In this document: one piece after another, positions 6,806-13,063 of the stretch
How positions within the stretch are numbered: the first letter of the stretch is position 1
Layout: each line of letters opens with the position of its first letter
Assembly: GCA_050288705.1 (NCBI GenBank)
Contig: JBNKEI010000057.1
Coordinates: 1-13,063, forward strand
DNA length: 13,063 bases
Source: JBNKEI01 sp050288705
GTDB taxonomy: Bacteria > Myxococcota > Myxococcia > Myxococcales > UBA5297
Reading direction: 5' to 3'
Translations under genes and position numbers: made by a program
The notes under the pieces: model-generated
The model's database searches: none
The model's input: the letters and a program-made list of their open reading frames with translations, nothing else
Told to the model about the DNA's origin: nothing

Positions 6806-8419
6806 ATGCATGAAACACGGGCTCATTATCGGATTCAAATGATTCGATGTACGCTGTCCAAATTTGTTGGCAGTCAGTTGTGGTCGAGACACCTTATTTC
6901 AATGTTTCTCGTGATAGCTATTTTACTTTGCTCAGCGCAAGGCACTGCACAAACAAAAACACTTACATCCTCGGATCTCGAAGCTTTCGGGGATTTCATC
7001 GAAACGGCGATGCAGGACTTCGACGTCTCCGGCGCAGCGGTTGCTGTTTTGCAGGACGGTTTACCAGTTTACATCGAGACGTTTGGTACCAGGGGCATCA
7101 TGGACAAGAGACCGGTGAATAAGAATACCCGCTTTGCCATCGGCTCGCTGACGAAATCGATGACAGCCACCATGTTGGCGACTTTAGTGGACGATGGCGT
7201 GCTGGCCTTTGACGATAAGGTTGAGAATCTTTGGCCAGGATTTTCGATGAATTCGCCCAATGCTGCTCCAACGATTGAGCTGGCGGATCTGCTCAGCCAC
7301 ATGACTGGTGTCGCGGAACTCGATGTTTCTCTGGCACATACAGCGCTGGGCCCGCTCAACACGGTTGCGACCGCTATGACACTCCCGGTCATAGACCCAC
7401 CTCACACGGCTTATCACTACAACAATCAGATGTTTGCCTTGGCGGGATATATCGGCGCATTGTCTGCAGGAGCAAAGCAAACGAGCCATTCTCTCTCAAG
7501 AAAGTATCAGGCGCTGATGCAAAAACGGGTTTTCAATGCGGTGGGAATGCCGCGAACCACCATGCATTTCCATCAGGTCGCTTTTGACAGAAACCATGCC
7601 TGGCCCAGTTCCTACAACTCCAAGGTTGGTTCTGTCACGCCAATCCCCCTTACATTTGAGCGCGCATTCACCTCCATCGCTCCTGCGGGCGCGATCTGGT
7701 CCTCCATCGATGACATGGCCCGCTACGTACAAATGCAGATGAACAATGGCTTAGGTCCCAAAGGACAACAAGTGGCATCTGCCGCTTCACTTCTGGACAC
7801 CCATACTCCTCGCATTTCAATCAGCGACACCAAGACGGCAGCGTTGGGGTGGAATGTGGCAACCAGACCATGGGGAAGCTTGATCACCCATGGCGGGACC
7901 ACCTATGGCTTCGGCAGCAAAATCTACATGGCAAAGAAGGACGGTTGGGCACTGGTCTTTCTTACGAATCGGCAAATGGGCCAGTTTCTGACCAGCGCTG
8001 CCTACTTGTATCTTGAGGAGCTACTCTACGAGCTGCCCCATGCAGGATACAAGATATTACTGGAACAGGAACAATCGGAACGGCTATTGTACGACTCCCT
8101 ATTGGACATGACAGAACCAGTGCCACAAGAGCTAATGGAACAGGTAAAAGGACGCTACGAGCAGAACATCGAAATCCTACAATGGGGTCGCAAGTTATTT
8201 ATCAAGGGCCCTTACGGTAGAATGGAGCTTCTCGCCGTCACTGGACATCCCAATCTCCTCGCCGTTGTCGATCAACCAGGATACGCGCAGATGATCAGGT
8301 TTTCGGAAAAAGACAACGGTCTGTATGCCGCCATCACGGATTTCGAAATGCAACAGCCGCCCTTTGTCCTGAAGCATCTAAACGACACCTGTCCGCCCCG
8401 ATGTCATCGCAAACGATGA
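6806..8419 (+). CDS. Secreted serine beta-lactamase/penicillin-binding-like hydrolase (class C type)
   Basis: A 537-residue protein of the beta-lactamase/transpeptidase-like fold (family Beta-lactamase, PF00144). It has all three active-site motifs: S114-L-T-K117 (nucleophile Ser and Lys), Y205-N-N207, and H362-G-G364. An N-terminal hydrophobic stretch (about 30-44, LISMFLVIAILLCSA) with a likely signal peptidase site near AQGTAQ (44-49) points to export to the periplasm. About 120 residues follow the catalytic domain, as in many esterase or D-aminopeptidase-like members, so the true substrate (beta-lactam, D-peptide or ester) cannot be told. The chosen ATG lies six bases after a strong AAGGAGG (6793-6799); an upstream in-frame TTG at 6779 is rejected. 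The gene is transcribed alone. Its upstream region carries repeat copy B. Confidence 0.88.
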   Translation: MHETRAHYRIQMIRCTLSKFVGSQLWSRHLISMFLVIAILLCSAQGTAQTKTLTSSDLEAFGDFIETAMQDFDVSGAAVAVLQDGLPVYIETFGTRGIMDKRPVNKNTRFAIGSLTKSMTATMLATLVDDGVLAFDDKVENLWPGFSMNSPNAAPTIELADLLSHMTGVAELDVSLAHTALGPLNTVATAMTLPVIDPPHTAYHYNNQMFALAGYIGALSAGAKQTSHSLSRKYQALMQKRVFNAVGMPRTTMHFHQVAFDRNHAWPSSYNSKVGSVTPIPLTFERAFTSIAPAGAIWSSIDDMARYVQMQMNNGLGPKGQQVASAASLLDTHTPRISISDTKTAALGWNVATRPWGSLITHGGTTYGFGSKIYMAKKDGWALVFLTNRQMGQFLTSAAYLYLEELLYELPHAGYKILLEQEQSERLLYDSLLDMTEPVPQELMEQVKGRYEQNIEILQWGRKLFIKGPYGRMELLAVTGHPNLLAVVDQPGYAQMIRFSEKDNGLYAAITDFEMQQPPFVLKHLNDTCPPRCHRKR

Positions 8420-8561
8420 ACCATTAAGCTGATATGTTGCTTCCCAGGCTTTCACTCTCACTGGTTATGTGACTGAGCAGCTATAACTTCAGAAAGACTT
8501 TGAGAGCGAGGCAACTGCCAACGCTTAAGGTACAGAACAATCATTGCATTTGAAGAGCCAA

Positions 8562-8681
8562 CTATCCTTCACCGAGATCTTGACGATCGCTGTTTACTCT
8601 TTTCTCAGTTATTTCTCCACTCTCAGTGATGATACAAACTTGGCTCTTCCTCTTATGAATATCGATTCCTATGCATTCCAT
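8562..8681 (-). pseudogene. IS110-family transposase, N-terminal remnant
   Basis: Read on the minus strand from the ATG at 8681, this gives 39 residues beginning MECIGIDIHKRKSQVC and continuing with IITESGEITEKR. It matches the N-terminus of IS110-family DEDD transposases, in which the Asp of the GIDxHK motif is the first catalytic acid. The frame ends at a TAG after DRQDLGEG, where family members continue for about 300 residues, and no continuation was found in other frames. It is therefore a truncated, inactive copy. The DNA upstream on the same strand (8682-8820) would be the element's left-end non-coding region. Confidence 0.75.
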
Positions 8682-8727
8682 GGCTGGCCCCTCTTGCGTG
8701 GTCTCTAGACCCGCTTTTTTAGGTCAA

Positions 8728-8783
8728 GCTGGCAATCTTTTTCGGTTATTGCCAGCATGGCTACCACGTAATGGTGGCGACCA
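8728..8783 (-). ncRNA. Possible bridge-RNA-like hairpins upstream of the IS110 remnant
   Basis: Two inverted repeats sit 47-102 nt upstream of the remnant transposase start. The inner one (8728-8736 with 8748-8756, gctggcaat/attgccagc) is a perfect 9-bp stem with an 11-nt loop. The outer one (8758-8767 with 8774-8783) is an imperfect stem with internal mismatches. IS110 elements encode a structured bridge RNA in their non-coding ends, so the position fits, but no guide loops can be assigned without the element's boundaries. Confidence 0.3.
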
Positions 8784-9137
8784 GCCGCTTCATCCCCTCT
8801 ATCCCCTATTTGACGGTCAATGATAGCGCCTCGGCATTGCTATTTGCAGGACCAGAATCGGTATTGTATTCATTACCTCGATCAACGGGCGTACGTCGGC
8901 AGGTTTTATTGATTGCATATGAATCCCCTAGTTGCTCTGATTGTTAGTTGTGTTTTTCTTTACGGTACCGCTAAAACTATGCAGCGGGTTTCGCCGTATT
9001 CTTCAACTGCATGGAAAATGGCCTTCTCTTGAACAATTTTATTTCTTTGAAACAATGAGTTTGCTTTTCATTGTATTTCTCCATTAAGTCACTCTTAGGA
9101 TAAGCAAAAAGTATAACAATTTGATGGCTATCTACTG
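8784..9137. other. Gene-poor interval without recognisable genes
   Basis: Nothing here is recognised. The minus strand has a 33-codon ORF (8817-8918) with AGGGGATT before its ATG, and an open frame at 8977-9198 with no good start; neither resembles a known family. The interval may hold further IS remnant or decayed coding DNA between the IS110 fragment and the outer-membrane protein gene. Confidence 0.5.
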
Positions 9138-9257
9138 TTAATACGCAATGCTCTGAAGAAACACGATTCTTAACAGAATCTCTCCCATTTGCTTGCACTG
9201 ATTTATCGCCATAAGTAGCTCGCCTGCGTTTGTCTTTGTTTCGGCCGTCTGGGTCAT
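9138..9257 (-). CDS. Small unrecognised ORF with a strong ribosome binding site
   Basis: A 39-residue ORF beginning MTQTAETKTNAGELLMAINQ and ending in an apolar stretch (EILLRIVFLQSIAY). It is preceded by AAAAGGAG seven bases before the ATG, a good Shine-Dalgarno site. The C-terminal half could form an amphipathic or short membrane-associated helix. It may be a genuine small protein or the 5' end of a longer gene broken by frameshift, since an overlapping minus-strand frame stays open to 8977. No family is recognised. Confidence 0.3.
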   Translation of the reverse strand: MTQTAETKTNAGELLMAINQCKQMGEILLRIVFLQSIAY

Positions 9258-9315
9258 CTCGTCGCTCCTTTTGATTTCTTGGTTGAAAACCGAAGGATCG
9301 CTTTATTCAGACGGC
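9244..9315. repeat. Inverted repeat flanking the small ORF's leader
   Basis: The 8-bp arms gccgtctg (9244-9251) and cagacggc (9308-9315) are perfect inverse complements 56 nt apart. One arm lies inside the first codons of the small minus-strand ORF and the other in its leader, so the pair could fold the leader. The meaning is uncertain. Confidence 0.4.
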
Positions 9316-9328
9316 TTTCATAGAATCT

Positions 9329-9347
9329 CTCTCTCACAAGGAGAGAG
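9329..9347. other. Short hairpin ctctctc-acaag-gagagag
   Basis: A 7-bp perfect stem with a 5-nt loop, without a following T-run on either strand, so it is not a convincing intrinsic terminator. It lies between the minus-strand small ORF and the promoter region of the outer-membrane protein gene. Confidence 0.35.
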
Positions 9348-9438
9348 GATTATCAGACGAACTAGTTTTGTAAGGCTAGCTGTCACTGAATAGTTACGCT
9401 GTTTGGCGCATAATGCGTAAAAAATCGAATTTTATTAA

Positions 9439-9467
9439 TTGACTTGCATTAAATATCAAGATATTGT
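9439..9467 (+). promoter_or_regulatory. Candidate sigma70-type promoter for the outer-membrane protein gene
   Basis: TTGACT (9439-9444) is spaced 17 nt from TATTGT (9462-9467), matching the consensus at 5/6 and 4/6. It lies in strongly AT-rich DNA 65 bp upstream of the start codon at 9532. Confidence 0.45.
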
Positions 9468-9531
9468 CCAAAAAATTAATAAAATCTTGCCCTTTAATGT
9501 AAAGAGTAAGCATGGCTAAGGAGTGTGTTGT

Positions 9532-10089
9532 ATGCGGTTTGTGCAAACATTGGCAGCATTGGTGGTAGTTCTTTATGCTGGCGCATCTATGGCTGCTGAA
9601 CTTAAATTTGATGCAGGAACCAGAGAGCTTGGTGGAACAGTGTCTTTCGAACATCAAATGATACTACCTGAGGATGGAGATAGAATAAGCGGTACGGTTT
9701 TTACGCTTGCTCCTACATTTGGTTATTTTGTTGTCGATAATTTAGAAGTTGGTGGTTATGTAGAATTTCTAACGTACACTGGCAGTCTTTATAGAAATAC
9801 GTCTGGTCGAGGTAGCATTGGTGTATTCGTCGATTATTTCATTCCTGCTGAAATGTCAATGGTACCGCATGCAGGTTTAGCTGCTGGCGTGTTGTCGACT
9901 CTTGGTTCAAGTGAAGGTAGTACACAAATTCTCAACCTTAGCATTCCTTTGGCAATCTTGATTCCGCTTAATGAGCACGTTGGTATTGATGTTGGGATGA
10001 AGATTAATTTCATGATGGATATATCCAATCGTCGCAACGACAAGTTTCTAGCACTCCCTTTTGGTTTGGGCATTCGCAGCTTTTTTTAA
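9532..10089 (+). CDS. Outer-membrane beta-barrel protein, unknown function
   Basis: A 185-residue protein with a clear signal peptide (MRFVQTLAALVVVLYAGASMA, cleavage near SMA-A or AA-E). The mature part alternates hydrophobic and polar residues with Gly and aromatic residues (TLAPTFGYFVVDNLEVGGYVEF, GSIGVFVDYFIP), as expected of antiparallel barrel strands, and ends in Phe (GLGIRSFF), the usual signal for the outer-membrane assembly machinery. Length fits an 8-stranded barrel. The start is set by AAGGAG (9518-9523) eight bases before the ATG; an upstream in-frame GTG at 9523 overlaps that site and is rejected. It stands alone, with its own promoter candidate. No specific family can be named. 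Confidence 0.8.
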   Translation: MRFVQTLAALVVVLYAGASMAAELKFDAGTRELGGTVSFEHQMILPEDGDRISGTVFTLAPTFGYFVVDNLEVGGYVEFLTYTGSLYRNTSGRGSIGVFVDYFIPAEMSMVPHAGLAAGVLSTLGSSEGSTQILNLSIPLAILIPLNEHVGIDVGMKINFMMDISNRRNDKFLALPFGLGIRSFF

Positions 10090-10254
10090 CCCGAAAACCA
10101 CAGTTATTAGGATTGTCTCGACACGGCATATTGCCCAACCACACGACAAACCTTTTCATATTACTGAAACAATTGTGTCTCGATTCAAAGCAAAACTGCG
10201 AGAAATCAACAAAAGGGAGTGATAGTGCTGGAGTAGGGATTTTGAGGTAAGTAA

Positions 10255-10986
10255 ATGGCAATAAGGGATACTGGAGGCGCTATCCAACTTGCAGACATAA
10301 ATGATGGCGATTTTTCTCATCACTTGGCGATTACAGAGTCTTTTTCAGTCGAATCCATTTGCCATGTTATTTGGGATTGGAACGGCACCCTTCTCAACGA
10401 TGCCTGGCTATGCGTCGAGGCGATGAATCAACTGCTCGCAGAGTATCAGCTCGCGCCTCTAACCAACACGCGGTACGCATCGCTTTTTGGCTTTCCAGTA
10501 AACGCTTATTACCGCCGCCTAGGCTTCGACTTTTCCCGCGATTCTTTTGAAGTGATAGGCGCCAAGTTTATCGAGCTTTATCAAAGCCGCCAGCACGAAT
10601 GCTATCTTCAATCCGGGACTCGCAAAGCACTAGCGCTGCTTGCCGAGAAGAAGATCTCCTGCAGCGTACTCTCAGCCAGCGAGCAAAACAGGCTTAGCGC
10701 GCAAGTCACTCGACTGGGACTCGACAGCTGTTTTACATTCTGTCTCGGACTTGACGATTGCTATGCAGGCAGCAAGCTTGAGCAGGGACGCCGCTTGCTC
10801 GCCCAACTTTCTCTAAATCCTCGGCAGGTTCTCTTTGTAGGCGATACTGATCACGATCATGAAGTCGCTATCGCTCTCGGAGCACCTTGCGTGTTGATTC
10901 CCTCTGGCCACCAATCACGGGAACGACTTATGGCACTTCGTGCACCAGTCGCCGCTTCACTTGACGCCCTTTTCAATAGCGACTGA
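10255..10986 (+). CDS. HAD-superfamily hydrolase, phosphoglycolate phosphatase-like
   Basis: A 243-residue cytoplasmic phosphatase-type protein. HAD motif I is D41-W-N-G-T45 (DxNGT, with Asn at the usual second-Asp position, a variant seen in some family members), motif II is Ser140 in SVLSASEQ, motif III is Lys174 in GSKLEQ, and motif IV is GDTDHD (196-201). A helical cap between motifs I and II (about 50-120) is like that of phosphoglycolate phosphatases. The Asn substitution could lower or alter catalysis, because the second Asp normally acts as general acid/base. The first 34 residues precede the fold and are unusual, so a later start is possible. The upstream GAGGTAAGTA is only a modest ribosome binding site. 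It lies 165 bp after the outer-membrane protein gene; any functional link is unproven. Confidence 0.82.
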   Translation: MAIRDTGGAIQLADINDGDFSHHLAITESFSVESICHVIWDWNGTLLNDAWLCVEAMNQLLAEYQLAPLTNTRYASLFGFPVNAYYRRLGFDFSRDSFEVIGAKFIELYQSRQHECYLQSGTRKALALLAEKKISCSVLSASEQNRLSAQVTRLGLDSCFTFCLGLDDCYAGSKLEQGRRLLAQLSLNPRQVLFVGDTDHDHEVAIALGAPCVLIPSGHQSRERLMALRAPVAASLDALFNSD

Positions 10987-10998
10987 TTATCCTAGAAA

Positions 10999-11011
10999 CG
11001 GCTGTCAGCCG
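10999..11011 (+). terminator. Weak hairpin after the HAD gene
   Basis: A 5-bp stem cggct/agccg with a 3-nt loop begins 13 nt after the stop codon. No T-run follows, so termination here is doubtful. Confidence 0.2.
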
Positions 11012-11108
11012 GTCAGCTCATGCGCGGATTGACACCTGGGGTTACAATTTCGTCCTTGGAGTAACGTAATGTTTTAATTTTCATTCATGATGAACCACGA
11101 GCCAGCCA

Positions 11109-11321
11109 ATGTCTCAAAAATTCAAGACAGAGTCTCTCCCCCAAATCATCGATGTTACTTCGGCTAATATTGATAAATGCGGCTTTTTCTGTTTTATGAG
11201 CAAGAAAAAGTCAGAAAGTTATCAGCGAAAACTAAATTGGCTTAAAGCGAGATTTTCGGAGGGAATGCGCATTAAACTTCTTACTCTTCCGGAACGAGGC
11301 TTTATTGAATATATTCCCGGG
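11109..11321 (+). pseudogene. GNAT/YoaP-like acetyltransferase gene, truncated 5' part
   Basis: About 71 residues remain: MSQKFKTESLPQIIDVTSAN, then CGFFCFMSKKKSESYQRKL, and finally LPERGFIEYIPG. From memory this matches the N-terminus of small GNAT-like proteins with a conserved CGFFCxMSxxKSxGYxRKL stretch, in which the IEYIPG segment is followed by more acetyl-CoA-binding sequence. Here the match stops at IPG (11321) and the reading frame continues into the 3' part of a group II intron on the opposite strand, stopping at 11426. The 3' half of the gene was not found to the right of the intron, so it is deleted. There is no strong ribosome binding site before the ATG. Confidence 0.65.
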
Positions 11322-11329
11322 GCTCTCCA

Positions 11330-11362
11330 GAACCGTACTAGGAGGTTTCCACCATACGGCTC
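11330..11362 (-). ncRNA. Group II intron domain V
   Basis: On the minus strand this reads gagccgta...tacggttc, whose ends pair over 8 bp (with G-U pairs), as in canonical domain V. The AGC catalytic triad is at positions 2-4. It is 33 nt rather than the usual 34, and the upper stem reads GGUGG-AAA-CCUCC with a U-U mismatch, so it looks slightly decayed. Confidence 0.75.
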
Positions 11363-11387
11363 TTCCGCCAAGATGGTTTCGGCTAGC

Positions 11388-11690
11388 TCAGACCCATATT
11401 TTCACTACAATTCTTGGTTTTGGTAACACGAAACGTTTTAGTATTAATTTGAAGCGTTTCCAGCTAATCCGTGCTCTTTGACTACGCCGATTTAACCATT
11501 TATACCATGCCCTTTCTGCAGCATCATTTACTTTACTTATTGAGGCATGGTTTCCATTAACACCGAAGTAATTATAGTGTCCTTTGAGCCTCGTACGCAG
11601 TCGTTTATGCTGTTCCTCCACCGGATTATGTCGGTAGCGCCAACAAAATTCCTGGATTGCCTGGATAGCACGCCTCAACCGCGCTTTGCT
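11388..11690 (-). pseudogene. Group II intron reverse transcriptase/maturase, C-terminal remnant
   Basis: About 100 residues of the maturase (X) and C-terminal region: RAIQAIQEFCWRYRHNP, then HKRLRTRLKGHYNYFGVNGN, then RAWYKWLNRRSQ and finally FVLPKPRIV before the TGA at 11388-11390. These motifs are characteristic of bacterial LtrA-like intron proteins. Upstream the frame meets a TAG (about codon -6 relative to the TTG at 11678), where the sequence changes from coding to intron RNA-domain sequence, so the polymerase domain was deleted. The product, if made, would lack catalysis. Confidence 0.8.
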
Positions 11691-12157
11691 TCCTGTCTAA
11701 CTCGAATCGTCGGGATTTCTTATGCGGTTCCCGCTTGACCGCTCTCTTGAGGAACACTGCGGGTCTCCCGGGTTACTGGGCTGTCCTTGGCTTACGTGCC
11801 GTATTCCATGACCCCGCCAGTTTCTTGCCTCCTCGCCCTTTACTTATCGGCGGCCAAGCGTTCTGCCTTCAATGGGTGTGACCATCTCGGCTTTCTGGGA
11901 ACGGTTATTTCGAGGCTTTATTAACTACGGCCCATTTGCTCGCGTACCTACGCATCGACCGCCACTTTGCAGTGGCCATCGCAAGGCTCGCTACCGGCCT
12001 GCTGGGCTCAGCTTTGACCGAGTGGGCCCTTCCTCCCACTGAACAGCTTCTCAGAATTTCATGCATTCATCGCGTTGCATTCCTTTCTGACCAGCATCGC
12101 CTGGTCGCACCACCACACGCCTTTCATTCGCAACAGGCACAAGAACAGGCCGGGCAT

Positions 12158-12369
12158 CTGCGTTGTTGCATGAATGCTTGGGAAGACGGCGAACTTTTGG
12201 CAAAATGTCACACTTATGACTATGCCAACAATTCAAACGACCCCCCAAACGTCAACGTCGCAAAGCATCGGACCCCATCGACTGGGCGAGCTACGACAAG
12301 GCTCTTGTGCGGAGAGGCAATATCACGCTCTGGTTTTCAGAGGAGGCCGTACAAGCATGGTATTCGAAA
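12158..12369 (+). mobile_element. IS5-family element, left end with 5' transposase fragment
   Basis: The segment gcgttgttgcatgaat (about 12160-12175) resembles the terminal inverted repeat of IS5/IS903-like elements. The transposase follows from ATG 12216 or 12222 (MTMPT), but the frame slips after one extra A near 12230. In the shifted frame the family N-terminus continues as FKRPPKRQRRKASDPIDW, ASYDKALVRRGNITLWFSEE and AVQAWYSK, ending about 12369. Past that point no frame gives the conserved continuation and no right-hand inverted repeat was found, so it is a decayed left fragment of an element next to the group II intron relic, 48 bp from its 5' end. Confidence 0.7.
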
Positions 12370-12697
12370 ATCCTTCTACAGCGACGAGACATCGCGCTTC
12401 CGCGGGACCGCGATCTCGTTGGACAAATTCCCTCGGTCAAACGGCGTGTACTGCCATCAGGCAAGGTAAGCTTTGACGCAGAACGCAGTGCTCGTGGAGG
12501 GCATGCTGATAGGTTCTGGACTATTGCGCTGGCATGTCAGAAGGATCCAGCGGGCCAAATCCCGCAAAAGGTGGCGAGGTTGGGGCGCTTATCCATAAAG
12601 AGTGTTGTAGTTCTGAGCGTTCGGAGGTATTCGAAGTAGAGGTATTTGGCACTACCAATTCAGTCCCAACATGGGATTAATAATATTGGTTCATCGC
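12370..12697. other. Interval with no recognisable gene
   Basis: All three plus frames have ORFs through here, but none resembles the transposase that precedes it or any other family I know. It may be diverged transposase, another insertion remnant, or the leader of the DUF4332 gene. No terminator or promoter could be defined. Confidence 0.5.
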
Positions 12698-13063
12698 ATG
12701 AGCTACTACATAAATCAAGACTCAGATGGTCTCGGCGATCTCCAAAAGCGTCTTGAGTCCACGGACCTGATACCAAGCCACCAACCGCTGCTTGAAGGAA
12801 TTACTCACAATTTTGCGGCATTAGAGCGAGCCGGATGCAAGTCGATTCGAGAGCTTAGATCCAGACTAAAAAACGCTAAGACTATCGCATTGCTCGCCAA
12901 TAATTCCGGTGTAGATCCCAACTACCTCAACCTACTTCGCCGGGTAGTGGAAGGCTTCTTTCCGAAACCCCAGCTAATGATAGCTTTCGACTGGTTGGAT
13001 AAGAACACGCTTGCTAAGCTGGAAAAGGCTGGTATCAAAAACACTGAACAGCTTTATCTAGCT
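12698..13063 (+). CDS. DUF4332-type protein, 5' part only
   Basis: Open from the ATG at 12698 to the window edge (122 residues). It contains a repeated helical pattern, the first part reading ALERAGCKSIRELRSRLKN and KTIALLANNSGVDPNYLNLL, then RRVVEGFFPKPQ. The second half, LAKLEKAGIKNTEQLYLA, starts a similar unit. The alternation 'xLExAGIxNTxQL ... IALLAxxSGVDxxYLxLLRR' matches the helix-hairpin-helix-like DUF4332 family, whose members are suspected to bind nucleic acid or partner proteins but have no firm role. No ribosome binding site is visible; an in-frame ATG at 12671 is an alternative start. The gene continues beyond the window. Confidence 0.7.
   Translation, partial: MSYYINQDSDGLGDLQKRLESTDLIPSHQPLLEGITHNFAALERAGCKSIRELRSRLKNAKTIALLANNSGVDPNYLNLLRRVVEGFFPKPQLMIAFDWLDKNTLAKLEKAGIKNTEQLYLA

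Larger units (their letters stand above)
11322..12110 (-). mobile_element. Group II intron, internal-deletion derivative
   Basis: Read on the minus strand, the element begins at about 12110 with gtgcgaccagg, which fits the conserved GUGYG 5' end of group II introns. It runs through about 400 nt of 5' RNA domain sequence (including cccgggagacccgcagtg and gggaaccgcataagaaatc, which I recall from such introns). It then jumps, near 11690-11715, to the C-terminal coding region of the intron reverse transcriptase and ends with domain V. All reverse transcriptase domains with the catalytic YADD motif are missing. Directly after domain V comes truncated host-gene sequence, so domain VI is absent or very short. 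The element, about 789 nt, is a relic without its own enzyme; whether the RNA can still fold is unknown. Confidence 0.7.

Noticed and set aside
8458..8544. 28-codon minus-strand ORF beginning MIVLYLKRWQLP
   Set aside because: No family is recognised and no ribosome binding site is seen; it may be a transposase tail, but this cannot be supported.
8817..8918. 33-codon minus-strand ORF beginning MQSIKPADVRP
   Set aside because: The upstream AGGGGATT is a fair ribosome binding site, but the product is unrecognised and the ORF overlaps the presumed IS110 end.
9511..9565. Short ORF starting atggctaaggagtgt with a CxxCxxC-like look
   Set aside because: It overlaps the ribosome binding site and start of the outer-membrane protein gene and ends within 17 codons; chance resemblance.
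11936..12476. Plus-strand ORFs of 100-177 codons across the intron and IS5 relic
   Set aside because: They join antisense intron RNA-domain sequence to out-of-frame transposase DNA; no real protein is expected.
1..13063. CRISPR arrays, tRNA and rRNA genes
   Set aside because: No regularly spaced repeats with unique spacers and no tRNA- or rRNA-like sequence were seen on either strand.

Overview
The window looks like an accessory region of a Gram-negative genome of deltaproteobacterial type (Myxococcota/Desulfobacterota-like). This rests on a Ser/Thr kinase fused to a STAND NTPase, a Cys-rich protein with Myxococcus-type CGDG...NxxAGEQCD repeats, an outer-membrane barrel protein ending in Phe, and a flavodoxin-ferredoxin protein of the kind common in anaerobes. 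The lineage is an inference; there is no rRNA or tRNA to settle it.

Layout. Positions 1-1262: the 5' part of a SAM-dependent methyltransferase on the minus strand, divergent from an EFR1-type flavodoxin/2x[4Fe-4S] protein. Positions 1357-6447: an operon-like signalling block, made of a membrane-anchored Ser/Thr kinase-STAND protein (broken by one extra G in a G7 run), a secreted DUF4215/DUF1566 Cys-rich protein that overlaps it by ATGA, and the C-terminal part of a two-helix membrane protein. The Cys-rich gene runs out of frame into this last piece, so a deletion seems to have fused two genes. Two 100-bp direct repeats (96/100 identical) bracket positions 301-6688. Positions 6806-8419: a secreted class-C-type serine beta-lactamase/penicillin-binding-like hydrolase just after the second repeat. 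Positions 8420-9531: gene-poor, with an IS110-family transposase N-terminal remnant and possible bridge-RNA-like hairpins. Positions 9532-10986: an outer-membrane beta-barrel protein and a HAD phosphatase. Positions 11109-12670: a mobile-element graveyard, made of a GNAT/YoaP-like gene cut short, a group II intron internal-deletion derivative (5' RNA domains plus maturase C-terminus plus domain V) on the minus strand, and the left end of an IS5-family element. Positions 12698-13063: the 5' part of a DUF4332 protein.

How the parts work together. The kinase, Cys-rich protein and membrane protein probably formed one envelope signalling system: the kinase and NTPase in the cytoplasm, a membrane helix with coiled coil, and an exported Cys-rich partner. 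Both the kinase and the third gene now carry lesions, so the block is either decaying or affected by sequence or assembly errors. The right half shows successive insertion and truncation of mobile elements.
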